Shown here: one piece after another, positions 27,212 through 36,193 of the stretch
Layout of the letters: the number at the start of each line of letters is the position of its first letter
Numbering within the stretch: position 1 is the stretch's first letter
Source of the DNA: Herbaspirillum huttiense
GTDB lineage: Bacteria; Pseudomonadota; Gammaproteobacteria; Burkholderiales; Burkholderiaceae_D
DNA: 64,000 bases
Reading direction: 5' to 3'
NCBI RefSeq assembly: GCF_004367745.1
Contig: NZ_CP037993.1
Span: 3,472,001 to 3,536,000, forward strand
Translations under genes and position numbers: made by a program
The notes under the pieces: generated by a model
Databases searched by the model: none
The model's input: the letters and a program-made list of their open reading frames with translations, nothing else
Told to the model about the DNA's origin: nothing

Positions 27212-28674
27212 ACGCCGCTGCCACACCCGTGCGCGGCTGGACCCTCACTTCCCGCGTCACCGCCCTGTTCGCATTGATGACTGCGCTGGTGGTCACCGGC
27301 CTGGGCTTTTACCTGGATCGCGCGGCCGGGGTCGCCCTGTCGCAACGGGCCGACCAGGCCCTGATCGGGCGCGTGGAACACTTCCGCAACCTGATGCACG
27401 ACCTCTACAACGTCGAGCAGATGGAGCAGCGCCCTGCCCTCTTCGAAAGCATGATGGGCAATGAGCAGGATGTGCGCATCTTCCGCCGTCAGGGTGAAGC
27501 GCCCTTCATCCAAAGCAATCCCGATCACCTGCAGCCGCCTGAGATGACCCCGCTTCCGGTGGGCCGCCCGGTCAGTTCGGCCAGCCTGCAGACCAGCTTC
27601 CGCCCCGATGGCGTGAAGGTACGCTGGGTCTCGGCACTGGCCGATGTGGGCAAGGGTGGTGCAGGCGGAGACCGCGTGGAGATCGTGGCCGCCTATGTGA
27701 TGGTGCAGGAAAGCCGCATGATGCACAGCTACCGCTGGCGCATTGCCGGTGCGGCGGGCGCTGCCATCTTGCTGACCTCGCTCTTGGGATTCCTGCTGCT
27801 GCGGCGCGGGCTGCAGCCGCTGGAAGCGATGAGCCAGCGCGCCGCCCAGATCACGCCCGACCGCCTTTCCACCCGCCTGGAGCAGGACGGCATGCCGTCC
27901 GAACTGCGGCGCGTGGCGCTCTCCTTCAATGCCATGCTGGACCGGCTGGAGGCTGGCTACGACCACCTGGCGCAATTCTCCGGCGACCTGGCCCACGAGA
28001 TCCGCACGCCCATCAACGTGCTCATGGGCCAGAGCCAGGTTGCACTGGGCCAACGGCGCAGCCTGGAAGAATATGAACAATTGCTCGAATCGAATGTGGA
28101 GGAATTGCAGCGGCTCTCGCGCATCGTCGAGAACATCCTGTTCCTGGCGCAAGCCGACCATGCGACGCTGGCCGTGGAATGCAGCGCGCTGGACCTGCAT
28201 GAAGAATTGGGCAAGGTGACCGATTACTTCGAAGGCATCGCCGACGAACGCGGCCTGCGCTTCGAGCTGCAGGCCCAGGGCACCTGCCACGCCAACCGCG
28301 ACATGTGGCGGCGGGCAGTGAACAACCTGGTCATCAATGCGGTGCGCTACGGTGAGGCCGACAGCGTCATCCGCATCCAGGCCGAGAACGACGCCAGCGG
28401 CAGCCGCATCCTGGTGGACAACCGCTGCGAAGGCGTCACGCCCCATGCGATGGCGCGCATGTTCGACCGTTTCTATCGCGGCGACCGTTCGCGCAGCGCC
28501 TTCACCGAATCCAACGGCCTGGGGTTGGCCATCGTCAAGGCCATCATGGCCTTGCATCGCGGCACGGCTGCGGTCGAATGTCCGCAGCCGGGCTGGATTC
28601 GCTTCAGCTTGTTCTTCCCGTCGGCGGCAGCGCAGGCGGCGCAGGTGCAGGTTCCGCCACCTCTGCCGACCTGA
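27208..28674 (+). CDS. Sensor histidine kinase (HprS/CusS-like)
   Basis: A 488-residue membrane kinase. It has TM1 at ~15-36, a periplasmic domain of ~140 residues, TM2 at ~177-198 ([20 protein letters not shown]), then HAMP. The phospho-accepting His is in [17 protein letters not shown] at ~263, the N-box is [13 protein letters not shown] and the G-box is [13 protein letters not shown]. It pairs with the overlapping response regulator. The last ~24 codons, a Pro/Ala-rich tail, overlap the 3' end of the opposite-strand permease gene. Confidence 0.92.
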   Translation: MNAAATPVRGWTLTSRVTALFALMTALVVTGLGFYLDRAAGVALSQRADQALIGRVEHFRNLMHDLYNVEQMEQRPALFESMMGNEQDVRIFRRQGEAPFIQSNPDHLQPPEMTPLPVGRPVSSASLQTSFRPDGVKVRWVSALADVGKGGAGGDRVEIVAAYVMVQESRMMHSYRWRIAGAAGAAILLTSLLGFLLLRRGLQPLEAMSQRAAQITPDRLSTRLEQDGMPSELRRVALSFNAMLDRLEAGYDHLAQFSGDLAHEIRTPINVLMGQSQVALGQRRSLEEYEQLLESNVEELQRLSRIVENILFLAQADHATLAVECSALDLHEELGKVTDYFEGIADERGLRFELQAQGTCHANRDMWRRAVNNLVINAVRYGEADSVIRIQAENDASGSRILVDNRCEGVTPHAMARMFDRFYRGDRSRSAFTESNGLGLAIVKAIMALHRGTAAVECPQPGWIRFSLFFPSAAAQAAQVQVPPPLPT

Positions 28675-29773
28675 GCGCTTCCTGTGCGGCCTGGGCCGCC
28701 AGTTCAGCCTCGCGCGCTTCGGCCGCACGTCTTGCCTTCTGGGCCGCCGAGGCGCGCGTGAAGATGATCTTCAAGGCCGCCATCACCGGCACCGACAGGA
28801 AGATGCCCGCCACCCCGCCCAGCTGGTCACCGGCCAGCAGGCCCAGGATCACCATGAGCGGGCTCACTTCCACGCCCTCGCTCATCAGGTAAGGATTCAG
28901 TACGTAATCCTGGAACACCCGATACGCCACGATGAAACCCACCAGCCACAGCAGGTGGTCATAACCGCTGAAGCCGGCCACCACCAGAGCGGCTGCACTG
29001 GCGGCCAGCGGACCGGCAAAGGGAATGAATTCCAGCACCGCCGCCAGGCCCGCCAGCAGCATGGCGTAGGGCACGCCCATGAGCGAGAAGGCGATGCTGT
29101 AGGCCACGAAGGTCGCAATGGAAAGAAAAAGCAGCGCGCGCACATAGCGCGAGAGCAGCACGTCGAGATCCTTGATGATGCCATCCCACAGCTTGCGGTT
29201 GGAACGGTTCATCCAGGACAGGATTTCATCGCGCATGGCCGGCGCTTCCTTGATGAGCAGGAAGCTGATCACCGGCACCAACACAAGATAAATCAGGTTG
29301 CTGGCCGCATGCATCACGCCCACCCCGAACTGCTTGGCCAGCGGCATGGCCTGGTCGGTGCCGTTGGCGAGCTGGTCGCGGATGAAGCCCAGGATGCGTG
29401 CGCGCAGCGGTTCGGCAAAGCCCGGCAGGGGAATCTTGGACACCGCATCATTGGAGCGCAGCAGCGCCGGCAGTTGCTCGGACAGGCGCAGGGCTTCCTC
29501 CTGGATGCGCGCGCCGAAGATGGTCGCCACGGCTGCCACGATACCGATGGCCAGCACGAACACCACCGCAATGGAGACCGCACGAGGCACCTTGGCCGGG
29601 CGCACGCGCTCGACCTGCTCCACCAGCGGATAGACCAGGTAACTGAAGAAGACGGCAAACACCAGCACCAGCACGGTGGCCGAAATGGTATAGGTGACAT
29701 AAAGCAGCAAGGCCACCAGGAAGACGGTCCAGACGATTCTGGCCACGCGGAAATCGAAACCCAGCATAAACAT
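28604..29773 (-). CDS. AI-2E family transporter (PerM/DUF20)
   Basis: A 389-residue membrane protein with about eight TM segments. Family motifs include LVFAVFFSYLVYPLVEQVER, PYAMLLAGLAAVLEFIPFAG, the PYLMSEGVEVSPLMVILGLL stretch and GGVAGIFLSVPVMAALKII. The family contains the AI-2 exporter TqsA and Na+(Li+)/H+ antiporter-like members; the substrate cannot be read here. The C-terminal ~50 residues are an Ala/Glu then Pro-rich tail. The final 71 bp overlap the 3' end of the convergent kinase gene. Confidence 0.9.
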   Translation of the reverse strand: MFMLGFDFRVARIVWTVFLVALLLYVTYTISATVLVLVFAVFFSYLVYPLVEQVERVRPAKVPRAVSIAVVFVLAIGIVAAVATIFGARIQEEALRLSEQLPALLRSNDAVSKIPLPGFAEPLRARILGFIRDQLANGTDQAMPLAKQFGVGVMHAASNLIYLVLVPVISFLLIKEAPAMRDEILSWMNRSNRKLWDGIIKDLDVLLSRYVRALLFLSIATFVAYSIAFSLMGVPYAMLLAGLAAVLEFIPFAGPLAASAAALVVAGFSGYDHLLWLVGFIVAYRVFQDYVLNPYLMSEGVEVSPLMVILGLLAGDQLGGVAGIFLSVPVMAALKIIFTRASAAQKARRAAEAREAELAAQAAQEALRSAEVAEPAPAPPALPPTGRTS

Positions 29774-29966
29774 TCATCCTTGGAAAAAGAGGACGCAGCA
29801 GGCGTGCGCCACGGGCAACCCCAGCCCGCCAGCCCCTCGCCACCGAGGTGAAGAAACCCGGTGGACGCTTGCACTCAGTTGCACTCAGTACTTCACCTGT
29901 AGCGTGGCGGAGATGTCGTTTTCCGATCCCTTGCCACGCTACGGCTGAGCTGCAAATGCACCTTAT

Positions 29967-29980
29967 TTGATCCGCATCAG
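29967..29980 (+). promoter_or_regulatory. FNR/Anr-like box
   Basis: TTGATCCGCATCAG fits the FNR consensus TTGATNNNNATCAA at nine of the ten fixed positions. It lies 328 bp upstream of the first gene of the cytochrome bd operon, which FNR-type regulators control in many proteobacteria. Confidence 0.5.
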
Positions 29981-30207
29981 GTTTCCTATCAGCCAAATCC
30001 TTCTGGCTTTGTAGGAAAGCGTGAAAATACGTTCATGCAGCGCAACATGATGCTGAACAGGGCTGCGTCCTTGTGAAACCGGGAAGTTCACGAGACGCGA
30101 TGTCGTCATGAAGAGACGTTAATAAACGCCTTCGCCCCTGCCAGTCCCTGAGCCTGCCGACGGCCCTCGCCCGCGCCTCCGCGCCGGGCGCGCGTCATTC
30201 TCATCCG

Positions 30208-30222
30208 TGATAACTGTTATCA
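30208..30222. promoter_or_regulatory. Perfect palindrome TGATAAC-T-GTTATCA
   Basis: A fifteen-base perfect dyad (TGATAACTGTTATCA) 86 bp before the regulator gene. Its owner is unknown. It sits just upstream of a possible -35 (TTGCGA, 30245-30250). Confidence 0.5.
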
Positions 30223-30269
30223 GGAAATACACAGGTGCGTGACATTGCGATGGGTCAAGCAATTGCTTT

Positions 30270-30293
30270 AAATTTCAGTAATTACTGAAATTT
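30270..30293. promoter_or_regulatory. 24-bp perfect palindrome, probable GbsR-like autoregulatory operator
   Basis: The left arm AAATTTCAGTAA (30270-30281) is followed directly by its reverse complement (30282-30293). It ends 14 bases before the ATG of the regulator gene and overlaps a likely -10 (TTTAAA, 30267-30272) placed 16 bp after TTGCGA. Such a position suits repression by the encoded GbsR/MarR-type protein. Confidence 0.7.
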
Positions 30294-30307
30294 CGAAAGA
30301 CTTCGAC

Positions 30308-30880
30308 ATGGAAAACAATGTACTCAGCCCGCTCATGCAGCGTTTCATCAGCCATTTCGGCGAGATGGGCAGCCGCTGGGGTATCAATAGAACAGTGGGC
30401 CAGATCTATGCCCTGCTCTATATCTGCGGGCGTGCGCTCAATGCCGACGAGATCGCCGAGTACCTCAGTTTTTCGCGCTCCAACGTGAGCATGGGATTGA
30501 AGGAATTGCAGTCTTGGCGGCTGGTGAAGCTGCTGCACAAACCCGGTGACCGCCGTGAATATTTCGAACCGCCCGGCGACATCTGGGACATCTTCAAGGT
30601 GCTGCTGGAAGAACGCCGCCGCCGCGAAATCGAGCCGACCCTCTCCATGCTGCGCGACGCCCTGCTGGAAGCGCCCGGCAGCAAGGACGACAAGGAAGTG
30701 CAAAAGCGCATGCGCGAGATGTATGAACTGATCGAACTTTCCAGTTCCTGGTTCGACGATGTGCAGCGCCTCTCGCCGGAGACGCTGGTGTCCTTGATGA
30801 AGATGGGTTCCAAGGTCAAGAAGCTGCTGGACGTGCGCGACAAGTTCCGCGTCGGCGGCAGCAGCAACGAAAAGGAGTAA
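30308..30880 (+). CDS. GbsR/MarR-family transcriptional regulator of the cyd operon
   Basis: A 190-residue winged-helix regulator. The HTH region is at ~45-95 (ALNADEIAEYLSFSRSNVSM, RLVKLLHKPGDRREYF), followed by a helical C-terminal dimerisation region. It belongs to the GbsR/OpuAR-like MarR branch. It is the first gene of a run with cydP (5-bp gap), cydA, cydB and cydX. The perfect 24-bp palindrome next to its start suggests autoregulation. The signal is unknown; a link to respiratory or redox state is inferred from the operon. Confidence 0.88.
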   Translation: MENNVLSPLMQRFISHFGEMGSRWGINRTVGQIYALLYICGRALNADEIAEYLSFSRSNVSMGLKELQSWRLVKLLHKPGDRREYFEPPGDIWDIFKVLLEERRRREIEPTLSMLRDALLEAPGSKDDKEVQKRMREMYELIELSSSWFDDVQRLSPETLVSLMKMGSKVKKLLDVRDKFRVGGSSNEKE

Positions 30881-30885
30881 TCCGC

Positions 30886-31161
30886 ATGCAACTCACCACA
30901 TCCTTGCGCAAACGCCCGTGGCGCTGGCCACGCCTGACCCAGCTGCCGCTGGGGGTGGAGATCACCCTGCTGCTGGTGGTCAAGATTGCCCTCATTACGG
31001 TGCTGGCCAAGACCTTCTTCGCCCATCCCGAAGCCAAGCACATGCAGATGCCGGTACAGCGCGTGGAGCAGCGCATGCTGTCTTTCACCACGCCGCAACC
31101 AGCCACCGCACAACAGCAGTACCCGTCCCAAGACCTGTCCGCCAAACAACAAACGGAGTAA
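30886..31161 (+). CDS. cydP: CydP, small subunit associated with cytochrome bd oxidase
   Basis: A 91-residue protein with a basic N-terminus (SLRKRPWRWPRL), one TM helix (LGVEITLLLVVKIALITVLA, ~22-41) and a Gln/Pro-rich polar tail with VQRVEQRML. This matches the putative cytochrome oxidase small subunit CydP that precedes cydAB in many betaproteobacteria. AAGGAG precedes the ATG. Gaps of 5-6 bp to both neighbours mean tight cotranscription. A role in assembly or stability is likely but not shown by sequence. Confidence 0.85.
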   Translation: MQLTTSLRKRPWRWPRLTQLPLGVEITLLLVVKIALITVLAKTFFAHPEAKHMQMPVQRVEQRMLSFTTPQPATAQQQYPSQDLSAKQQTE

Positions 31162-31167
31162 CACAAC

Positions 31168-32790
31168 ATGGTTCCCATCGATGAAGTCGTCTCGCTGTCA
31201 CGGCTGCAGTTTGCCGTCACGGCGCTCTATCACTTCCTGTTCGTCCCCCTCACCCTGGGCTTGTCCTGGATCCTGGTCATCATGGAGTCGGTCTATGTCA
31301 TGACCGGCAACCAGATCTACAAGGACATGACCCGCTTCTGGGGCAAGCTCTTCGGCATCAACTTCGCCATGGGCGTGGCCACCGGCATCACCCTGGAATT
31401 CCAGTTCGGTACCAACTGGTCCTATTACTCGCACTACGTGGGCGACATCTTCGGGACCCCGCTGGCCATCGAAGGCCTGATGGCCTTCTTCATGGAATCG
31501 ACCTTCGTCGGCCTGTTCTTCTTCGGCTGGGACAAGCTCTCGCGCAAGCAGCACCTGATCGTCACCGTGCTGGTGGCGCTGGGCTCGAATCTGTCGGCGC
31601 TGTGGATCCTGATCGCCAATGGCTGGATGAACAATCCGGTCGGCGCGGAATTCAACTTCGAGACCATGCGCATGGAACTGGTCAGCATGACCGACGTGAT
31701 CTTCAATCCGGTAGCGCAAGTCAAGTTCGTGCACACCGTGGCCGCCGGCTACGTCACGGCCTCCATGTTCGTGCTGGGCGTGTCGGCCTGGTACCTGCTC
31801 AAGGCCCGCGATACCGCCTTCGCGCTGCGCTCCTTCGCGGTGGCGGCCGGTTTCGGCCTGGCCGCGACGCTCTCGGTGATCGTGCTGGGCGACGAATCGG
31901 GCTATACCGCCGGTGAAGTCAACAAGGTCAAGCTGGCCGCCATCGAAGCCGAGTGGGATACCCACCCCGCCCCCGCCGGCCTGACCCTGTTCGGCCTGCC
32001 CAATGACAAGGAAGAGCGCACCGACTACGCGGTCAAGATTCCCTATGTGCTGGGCCTGATCGCCACCCGTTCGGCCGATACCCAGGTGCTGGGCATCAAG
32101 GACCTGAAGAAGGAACACGAAGCCCGCATCCGCAACGGCATGCTGGCCTATGCGGCGCTGGCCAAGCTGAAGGCGGGCGACAAGTCTCCCGAAGCCCGCG
32201 CGGAATTCGACAAGCTCAAGAAGGACCTGGGCTATGGTCTGCTGTTGAAGAAGTACACCAACAACGTCGTCGATGCGACGCCTGAACAGATCAGCCTGGC
32301 CGTCAATGACACCATCCCCAAGGTCGCACCACTGTTCTGGTCCTTCCGTGGCATGGTGGCGCTGGGCTTCCTGTTCCTGTTCATCTTCTCGGCGTCGTTC
32401 TGGTTCCTGGCCAAGAAGCAGCTGGCCCCGCAACGCTGGCTGCTGCGCCTGGCCGTGATCTCGATCCCGCTGCCGTGGATCGCTGCTGAACTCGGCTGGA
32501 TCGTGGCCGAATATGGCCGCCAGCCCTGGACCATTGCCGGCATCCTGCCGACCCACCTGTCGGCCTCCTCGCTGCAGCCGGGCAGCCTCTACTTCAGCCT
32601 GGCCGGTTTCATCCTGTTCTATACCTTCCTGCTGGTGGTGGAGATGATCCTGATGGTGAAGTACGCGCGCCTCGGCCCCAGCAGCCTGCATACCGGCCAG
32701 TACTACTGGGAAACCAAGGGTCATGAAAAGAGCCCCGGCGATGTCCTGCCGCCGCCCCTGAATCCGTCGGCCAATGCCGGCAGCCACTAA
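31168..32790 (+). CDS. cydA: Cytochrome bd ubiquinol oxidase subunit I (long Q-loop)
   Basis: A 540-residue membrane subunit with about nine TM helices. The haem ligands are recognisable: His22 in [15 protein letters not shown], His in [16 protein letters not shown], and Met in [14 protein letters not shown]. An ~140-residue hydrophilic segment between them (from [20 protein letters not shown] on) is the long type of quinol-binding loop, as in E. coli bd-I. With CydB it oxidises quinol and reduces O2 with high affinity. It lies 6 bp after cydP. Confidence 0.97.
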   Translation: MVPIDEVVSLSRLQFAVTALYHFLFVPLTLGLSWILVIMESVYVMTGNQIYKDMTRFWGKLFGINFAMGVATGITLEFQFGTNWSYYSHYVGDIFGTPLAIEGLMAFFMESTFVGLFFFGWDKLSRKQHLIVTVLVALGSNLSALWILIANGWMNNPVGAEFNFETMRMELVSMTDVIFNPVAQVKFVHTVAAGYVTASMFVLGVSAWYLLKARDTAFALRSFAVAAGFGLAATLSVIVLGDESGYTAGEVNKVKLAAIEAEWDTHPAPAGLTLFGLPNDKEERTDYAVKIPYVLGLIATRSADTQVLGIKDLKKEHEARIRNGMLAYAALAKLKAGDKSPEARAEFDKLKKDLGYGLLLKKYTNNVVDATPEQISLAVNDTIPKVAPLFWSFRGMVALGFLFLFIFSASFWFLAKKQLAPQRWLLRLAVISIPLPWIAAELGWIVAEYGRQPWTIAGILPTHLSASSLQPGSLYFSLAGFILFYTFLLVVEMILMVKYARLGPSSLHTGQYYWETKGHEKSPGDVLPPPLNPSANAGSH

Positions 32791-32817
32791 GCCACCAGAA
32801 GAAATGAGGAAAGCAGA

Positions 32818-33957
32818 ATGATCTTCGATTACGAAACACTCAAGCTGATCTGGTGGGCCTTCGTGGGCGTACTCATCATCGGCTTCGCCCTGACCGACGG
32901 CTTCGACTTCGGCGTGGGCATGATGCTGCCCTTCGCCGGCAAGAACGACACCGAGCGGCGCATCCTGATCAATTCCATCGGCCCCACCTGGGAAGGCAAC
33001 CAGACCTGGTTCATCACCGCCGGCGGCGCCACCTTCGCGGCCTGGCCGCTGGTGTATGCGACGGCGTTCTCGGGCTTCTACATCGCCCTGATGATCTTGC
33101 TGTTTTCGCTGTTCTTCCGTCCGGTGGGATTCGACTACCGCAGCAAGGTGGCCGATCCGCGCTGGCGCAATGCCTGGGACTGGGGCCTGTTCATCGGTGG
33201 CTTCGTGCCGCCCCTGATCTGTGGCGTGGCCTTCGGCAACCTGCTGCTGGGCGTGCCCTTCCACTATGACGACACCATGCGGGTCGAATACACCGGCAGC
33301 TTCTTCGCCCTGTTGAACCCCTTCGGCCTGCTGGCTGGTCTGCTGTCGGTGGCCATGCTGCTGATGCACGGCGCGGCCTTCGCCTTCGTCAAGACCGAGG
33401 CCGCCGTGGGCGAGCGTTCGCGCAAGACCGTCATCGGTGCGGCGCTGGCGACGGTGCTGCTGTTCGTGGCCGGCGGCTTCTGGGTGGCCCAGATGCCTGG
33501 TTATCGCATCACCTCCATGCCGGACGCCAACAGCGCCTTCACTCCCCTGGCCAAGACGGTGGAAGTGGTCGCCGGTGCCTGGTTCGACAACTACGCCAAG
33601 TGGCCCGTGACCAAGCTGTTCCCGGCGCTGGGCGTGGCCGGTGCGGTACTGGCGGCCTTGCTGGCGCTGGTGCGCAGTGCGCGCCTGGCCTTCATCGCCA
33701 GCGGGCTGTCGGTGACCGGCATCATCCTCACCGCCGGCATGTCGCTGTTCCCCTTCGTCATGCCCTCTTCGCTGGACGCCAAGAGCAGCCTGACCCTGTG
33801 GGATTCGGTCTCCAGCCACAAGACCCTGGGCCTGATGTTCTGGATGGTGCTGATCTTCCTGCCGCTCATCATCGTCTATACCGGCTGGGTCTATCGCGTG
33901 GTCAAGGGCAAGGTTACCGCCCGCGACATCCACGAGAACGAACACACGGCGTATTGA
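32818..33957 (+). CDS. cydB: Cytochrome bd ubiquinol oxidase subunit II
   Basis: A 379-residue membrane subunit with about nine TM helices. The N-terminus [20 protein letters not shown], then [17 protein letters not shown] and [19 protein letters not shown], are hallmark CydB segments, and a conserved Asp/Glu proton-path cluster is present (DFG, WEGNQ). The length equals E. coli CydB. It lies 27 bp after cydA and 36 bp before cydX. It binds no haem itself but is required for the oxidase. Confidence 0.97.
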   Translation: MIFDYETLKLIWWAFVGVLIIGFALTDGFDFGVGMMLPFAGKNDTERRILINSIGPTWEGNQTWFITAGGATFAAWPLVYATAFSGFYIALMILLFSLFFRPVGFDYRSKVADPRWRNAWDWGLFIGGFVPPLICGVAFGNLLLGVPFHYDDTMRVEYTGSFFALLNPFGLLAGLLSVAMLLMHGAAFAFVKTEAAVGERSRKTVIGAALATVLLFVAGGFWVAQMPGYRITSMPDANSAFTPLAKTVEVVAGAWFDNYAKWPVTKLFPALGVAGAVLAALLALVRSARLAFIASGLSVTGIILTAGMSLFPFVMPSSLDAKSSLTLWDSVSSHKTLGLMFWMVLIFLPLIIVYTGWVYRVVKGKVTARDIHENEHTAY

Positions 33958-33993
33958 TTACGCGCAATCGCAAACTGCAACGAGGAGAACATC

Positions 33994-34164
33994 ATGTGGT
34001 ATTTCGCCTGGATACTCGGTATCGGCCTGGCCCTGGCCTTCGGCATCATCAACGTCATGTGGCTGGAAGCCAACTACGCCTTCGGCCGCCGCAAGGCCGA
34101 GGAAACCCACGAGCGCTTCGCCAGCGCCCGTGCGGCGGAAAAGCAGCGGCGCAACGGCAGGTAG
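33994..34164 (+). CDS. cydX: CydX-like small subunit of cytochrome bd oxidase
   Basis: A 56-residue protein. It begins MWYFAWILGIGLALAFGIIN, then VMWLEANY, the canonical CydX/YbgT single-helix pattern with WYF..W and the Glu after the helix. The remaining ~26 residues (FGRRKAEETHERFASARA...) are a charged tail longer than in E. coli CydX (37 residues). GAGGAG lies 8 bases upstream. It is the last gene of the operon, followed by a strong terminator. CydX stabilises the oxidase and its haems. Confidence 0.92.
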   Translation: MWYFAWILGIGLALAFGIINVMWLEANYAFGRRKAEETHERFASARAAEKQRRNGR

Positions 34165-34216
34165 GCTCGGGGGATCGCATCCTCACGTGATCACATGATC
34201 GAGTGATCGCAGGAGC

Positions 34217-34248
34217 AAGGCCGGCAGCGTCGCTGCCGGCCTTTTTTT
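34217..34248 (+). terminator. Rho-independent terminator of the cyd operon
   Basis: GGCCGGCAGC (34219-34228) pairs with GCTGCCGGCC (34232-34241) across a 3-nt loop, followed by seven T (34242-34248). This is a classical intrinsic terminator 53 bp after cydX. Confidence 0.92.
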
Positions 34249-34268
34249 CAACTTGCCTGGAGACCATC

Positions 34269-34790
34269 ATGCCTGCCTCCCCTGCCTCGCACACCGAAGA
34301 AGTCGCGCCCGCGCCGCGCCATTGGGCCTTGCTGCCGGGTGCCGGCTTCGCCGACAGTTACCGCATCCGCCTCACGCCGCAACTGGCGAAATTGAATTCG
34401 ACCGAGATCGCAGCCCGCATGATGGCGACCCAGCCTGCCTGGGTCAGCGCATTGATCCGTTTGCGCGATCGCCTGATGGCACCGCTGGGCCTCAAGCAGG
34501 CCGGCGACCACGGCGGCGGGCCGGCCGGGTTTCCCCTGCTGCTGGCGGAACCGGCCAGGGTCGTGATGGGACTGGACGACCGCCACCTGGATTTCCGGCT
34601 GTGCGTCGAAAAGTCGCCGGCCGCGACCGGCCAGGCGGCAGATGAAGACCAGTGGCTCACCGTGACCACCGTGGTCCGAACCAAACGCCTGCTGGGCAAG
34701 GCCTACCTGGCAGCGATCATGCCCTTCCATCGCTGCATCGCTCGCAGTTTGCTGCTGGGGGTACTGCGGGAGGAACGTCCGGCACTCTGA
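34269..34790 (+). CDS. DUF2867-family protein
   Basis: A 173-residue soluble protein without signal peptide. It matches DUF2867 through FADSYRIRLTPQLAKLNSTE, WVSALIRLRDRLMAPLGL, DDRHLDFRLCVE and LTVTTVVRTKRLLGKAYLA. I start it at ATG 34269, preceded by GGAG; an upstream in-frame start lies inside the cyd terminator. The function is not known; the fold belongs to the START/SRPBCC-like group by family association. It is convergent with ohr across a shared terminator. Confidence 0.8.
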   Translation: MPASPASHTEEVAPAPRHWALLPGAGFADSYRIRLTPQLAKLNSTEIAARMMATQPAWVSALIRLRDRLMAPLGLKQAGDHGGGPAGFPLLLAEPARVVMGLDDRHLDFRLCVEKSPAATGQAADEDQWLTVTTVVRTKRLLGKAYLAAIMPFHRCIARSLLLGVLREERPAL

Positions 34791-34806
34791 TCCGCGTTCA
34801 ATGAAA

Positions 34807-34846
34807 GAAAACGCCGCTGCGTCCATCCGGTCGCAGCGGCGTTTTC
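34807..34846. terminator. Bidirectional terminator between DUF2867 gene and ohr
   Basis: A perfect 15-bp stem, GAAAACGCCGCTGCG (34807-34821) with CGCAGCGGCGTTTTC (34832-34846). T-runs are present on both strands, so it serves both convergent genes. Confidence 0.9.
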
Positions 34847-34902
34847 CTTCATGCTGACGGCGCAGGCAGGAAGCACAGCGGCTCCCGCCCGGCCTGCAGG
34901 CA

Positions 34903-35337
34903 TTACACCAGGTTCAGGGTGACGTTGATGTTGTCACGGGTGGCGTTGGAGTACGGGCACACCTGGTGGGCCTTGTTCACCAGATCTTGCGCCACGGCCT
35001 GGTCGATGCCCGGCAGCGAGATGTTCAGCTCGGCTTCGATGCCGAAACCGCCCGGGATCTGGCCGATGCCGACCTTGCCGGTGATGCTGGCATCCGCAGG
35101 CAGGGCCACCTTGGCCTGGCCGGCGACGAACTTCAGCGCGCCCAGGAAGCAAGCCGAGTAACCGGCCGCGAACAGCTGTTCCGGGTTGGTGCCGTTACCA
35201 CCGGCGCCGCCCAGTTCCTTGGGGGTCGACAGCTTGACGTCCAGCACGCCGTCGGAGGACTTGGCCGAACCTTCACGGCCGCCAGTGGCGGTAGCGGTGG
35301 CGGTGTACAGGGCTTTTTCAATCTTGTTCGAAGGCAT
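34903..35337 (-). CDS. ohr: Organic hydroperoxide resistance protein Ohr
   Basis: A 144-residue OsmC/Ohr-family thiol peroxidase. The peroxidatic Cys is in [12 protein letters not shown] (Cys63) and the resolving Cys in [12 protein letters not shown] (Cys127); [12 protein letters not shown] is the conserved helix start. AAAGGAA precedes ATG 35337. It reduces organic and fatty-acid hydroperoxides using lipoylated proteins. It is codirectional with the ohrR-like gene 240 bp upstream, the usual pairing. Confidence 0.95.
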   Translation of the reverse strand: MPSNKIEKALYTATATATGGREGSAKSSDGVLDVKLSTPKELGGAGGNGTNPEQLFAAGYSACFLGALKFVAGQAKVALPADASITGKVGIGQIPGGFGIEAELNISLPGIDQAVAQDLVNKAHQVCPYSNATRDNINVTLNLV

Positions 35338-35538
35338 GGTATTTCCTTTCAAAGTTCAGGTTGTCGTCACCCTTGACGGGTTTCGTTCGAGGGATGTGAT
35401 GCCTAAAGATTCACTTTTGGTCATCACTGGCTTGCCAATCTCTTGCTGTTTCACTTGCGGTCTTGCTGATGTTTCTGGTGTTGCTGAGGTTGCGATGTTC
35501 AGTTCAGCTGCATCAACGATATAAATAATTACCTATAT

Positions 35539-35552
35539 TATTGCGCACAATA
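35539..35552. promoter_or_regulatory. Inverted repeat upstream of ohr
   Basis: TATTG-N4-CAATA (35539-35552) lies in a very AT-rich stretch (35515-35560) between ohrR and ohr. It is a candidate OhrR operator or part of the ohr promoter. The match to known OhrR sites is loose. Confidence 0.4.
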
Positions 35553-35576
35553 TAAAACTCAAAGCTTGTTACATTT

Positions 35577-36053
35577 TCATTCATCTTCGGCATCAATCAG
35601 GCCCTTGCGGACCTGCTTCAGCTCCACCACCAGCGCCTTGATCTGGTCCAGCGCCGGCAGCATGCAACTCATCTGCTGCGGTACGGCCTTGGCCTTCTCA
35701 CGCAACGCGCGGCCGCCATCGCTCAGGCTCACGACCACCCGGCGCTCATCGCCCGCATCCCGGTTGCGGTGAAGCAAACCCATGCTTTCCATGCGCTTGA
35801 GCAGCGGTGTCAGCGTACCAGAATCCAGGAACAGGCGCGTGCCCAGTTCCGAGACCGTGACGCCATCCTTTTCCCACAGCACCAGCATCACCAGGTATTG
35901 CGGATAGGTGATCTCCAGCGGGGCCAGGATCTTCTTGTAGGCCTTGGTCATGGCCAGCGACGCCGAATACATCGCAAAACACAACTGGTTGTCGAGAAGC
36001 AGGGCTTCGTCGATCAGTGCGTCCGGGAGATTCGTGGTGTGCGTCTTGTCCAT
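35577..36053 (-). CDS. ohrR: OhrR, MarR-family peroxide-sensing repressor
   Basis: A MarR-family regulator of 158 residues from ATG 36053 (36062 and 36089 are alternative starts). The conserved redox-sensing Cys is in [20 protein letters not shown] (Cys25). Two Tyr positions that contact it in OhrR proteins are visible (MYS, ITYPQYL). The wing reads [15 protein letters not shown]. Oxidation of the Cys by organic peroxides releases DNA and derepresses ohr. The gene lies upstream of ohr on the same strand and faces earP divergently. Confidence 0.92.
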   Translation of the reverse strand: MDKTHTTNLPDALIDEALLLDNQLCFAMYSASLAMTKAYKKILAPLEITYPQYLVMLVLWEKDGVTVSELGTRLFLDSGTLTPLLKRMESMGLLHRNRDAGDERRVVVSLSDGGRALREKAKAVPQQMSCMLPALDQIKALVVELKQVRKGLIDAEDE

Positions 36054-36073
36054 GTGCTGCATATTAAACCGCT

Positions 36074-36102
36074 CAAAATTGAATTGCAAGCTATTTAATT
36101 TG
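36074..36102. promoter_or_regulatory. Imperfect inverted repeat between ohrR and earP
   Basis: CAAAATTGAAT (36074-36084) and ATTTAATTTG (36093-36102) form an AT-rich dyad just upstream of the ohrR start, where an autoregulatory OhrR site would be expected. One extra base breaks the symmetry. Confidence 0.4.
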
Positions 36103-36193
36103 AAAAAATTTGTCTGTGTTGTTCATTTCGCTTCGTCGGTCCCTGCGCCAAGCCGGTATCATGCGGCCTGCATCCGCATTTTCCTGCATATCG

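Larger units (their letters stand above)
29774..30307. other. Long regulatory region upstream of the cyd operon
   Basis: 534 bp without a gene. From left to right it holds a tandem TTGCACTCAG direct repeat (about 29870-29888), an inverted repeat TAGCGTGGC/GCCACGCTA (29900-29941), an FNR-like box (29967-29980), a bipartite dyad TTTCCTA..AGCCA/TGGCT..TAGGAAA (29982-30018), a perfect palindrome (30208-30222) and a 24-bp palindrome (30270-30293). The last three fit operators for the gbsR-cyd unit. Confidence 0.6.
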
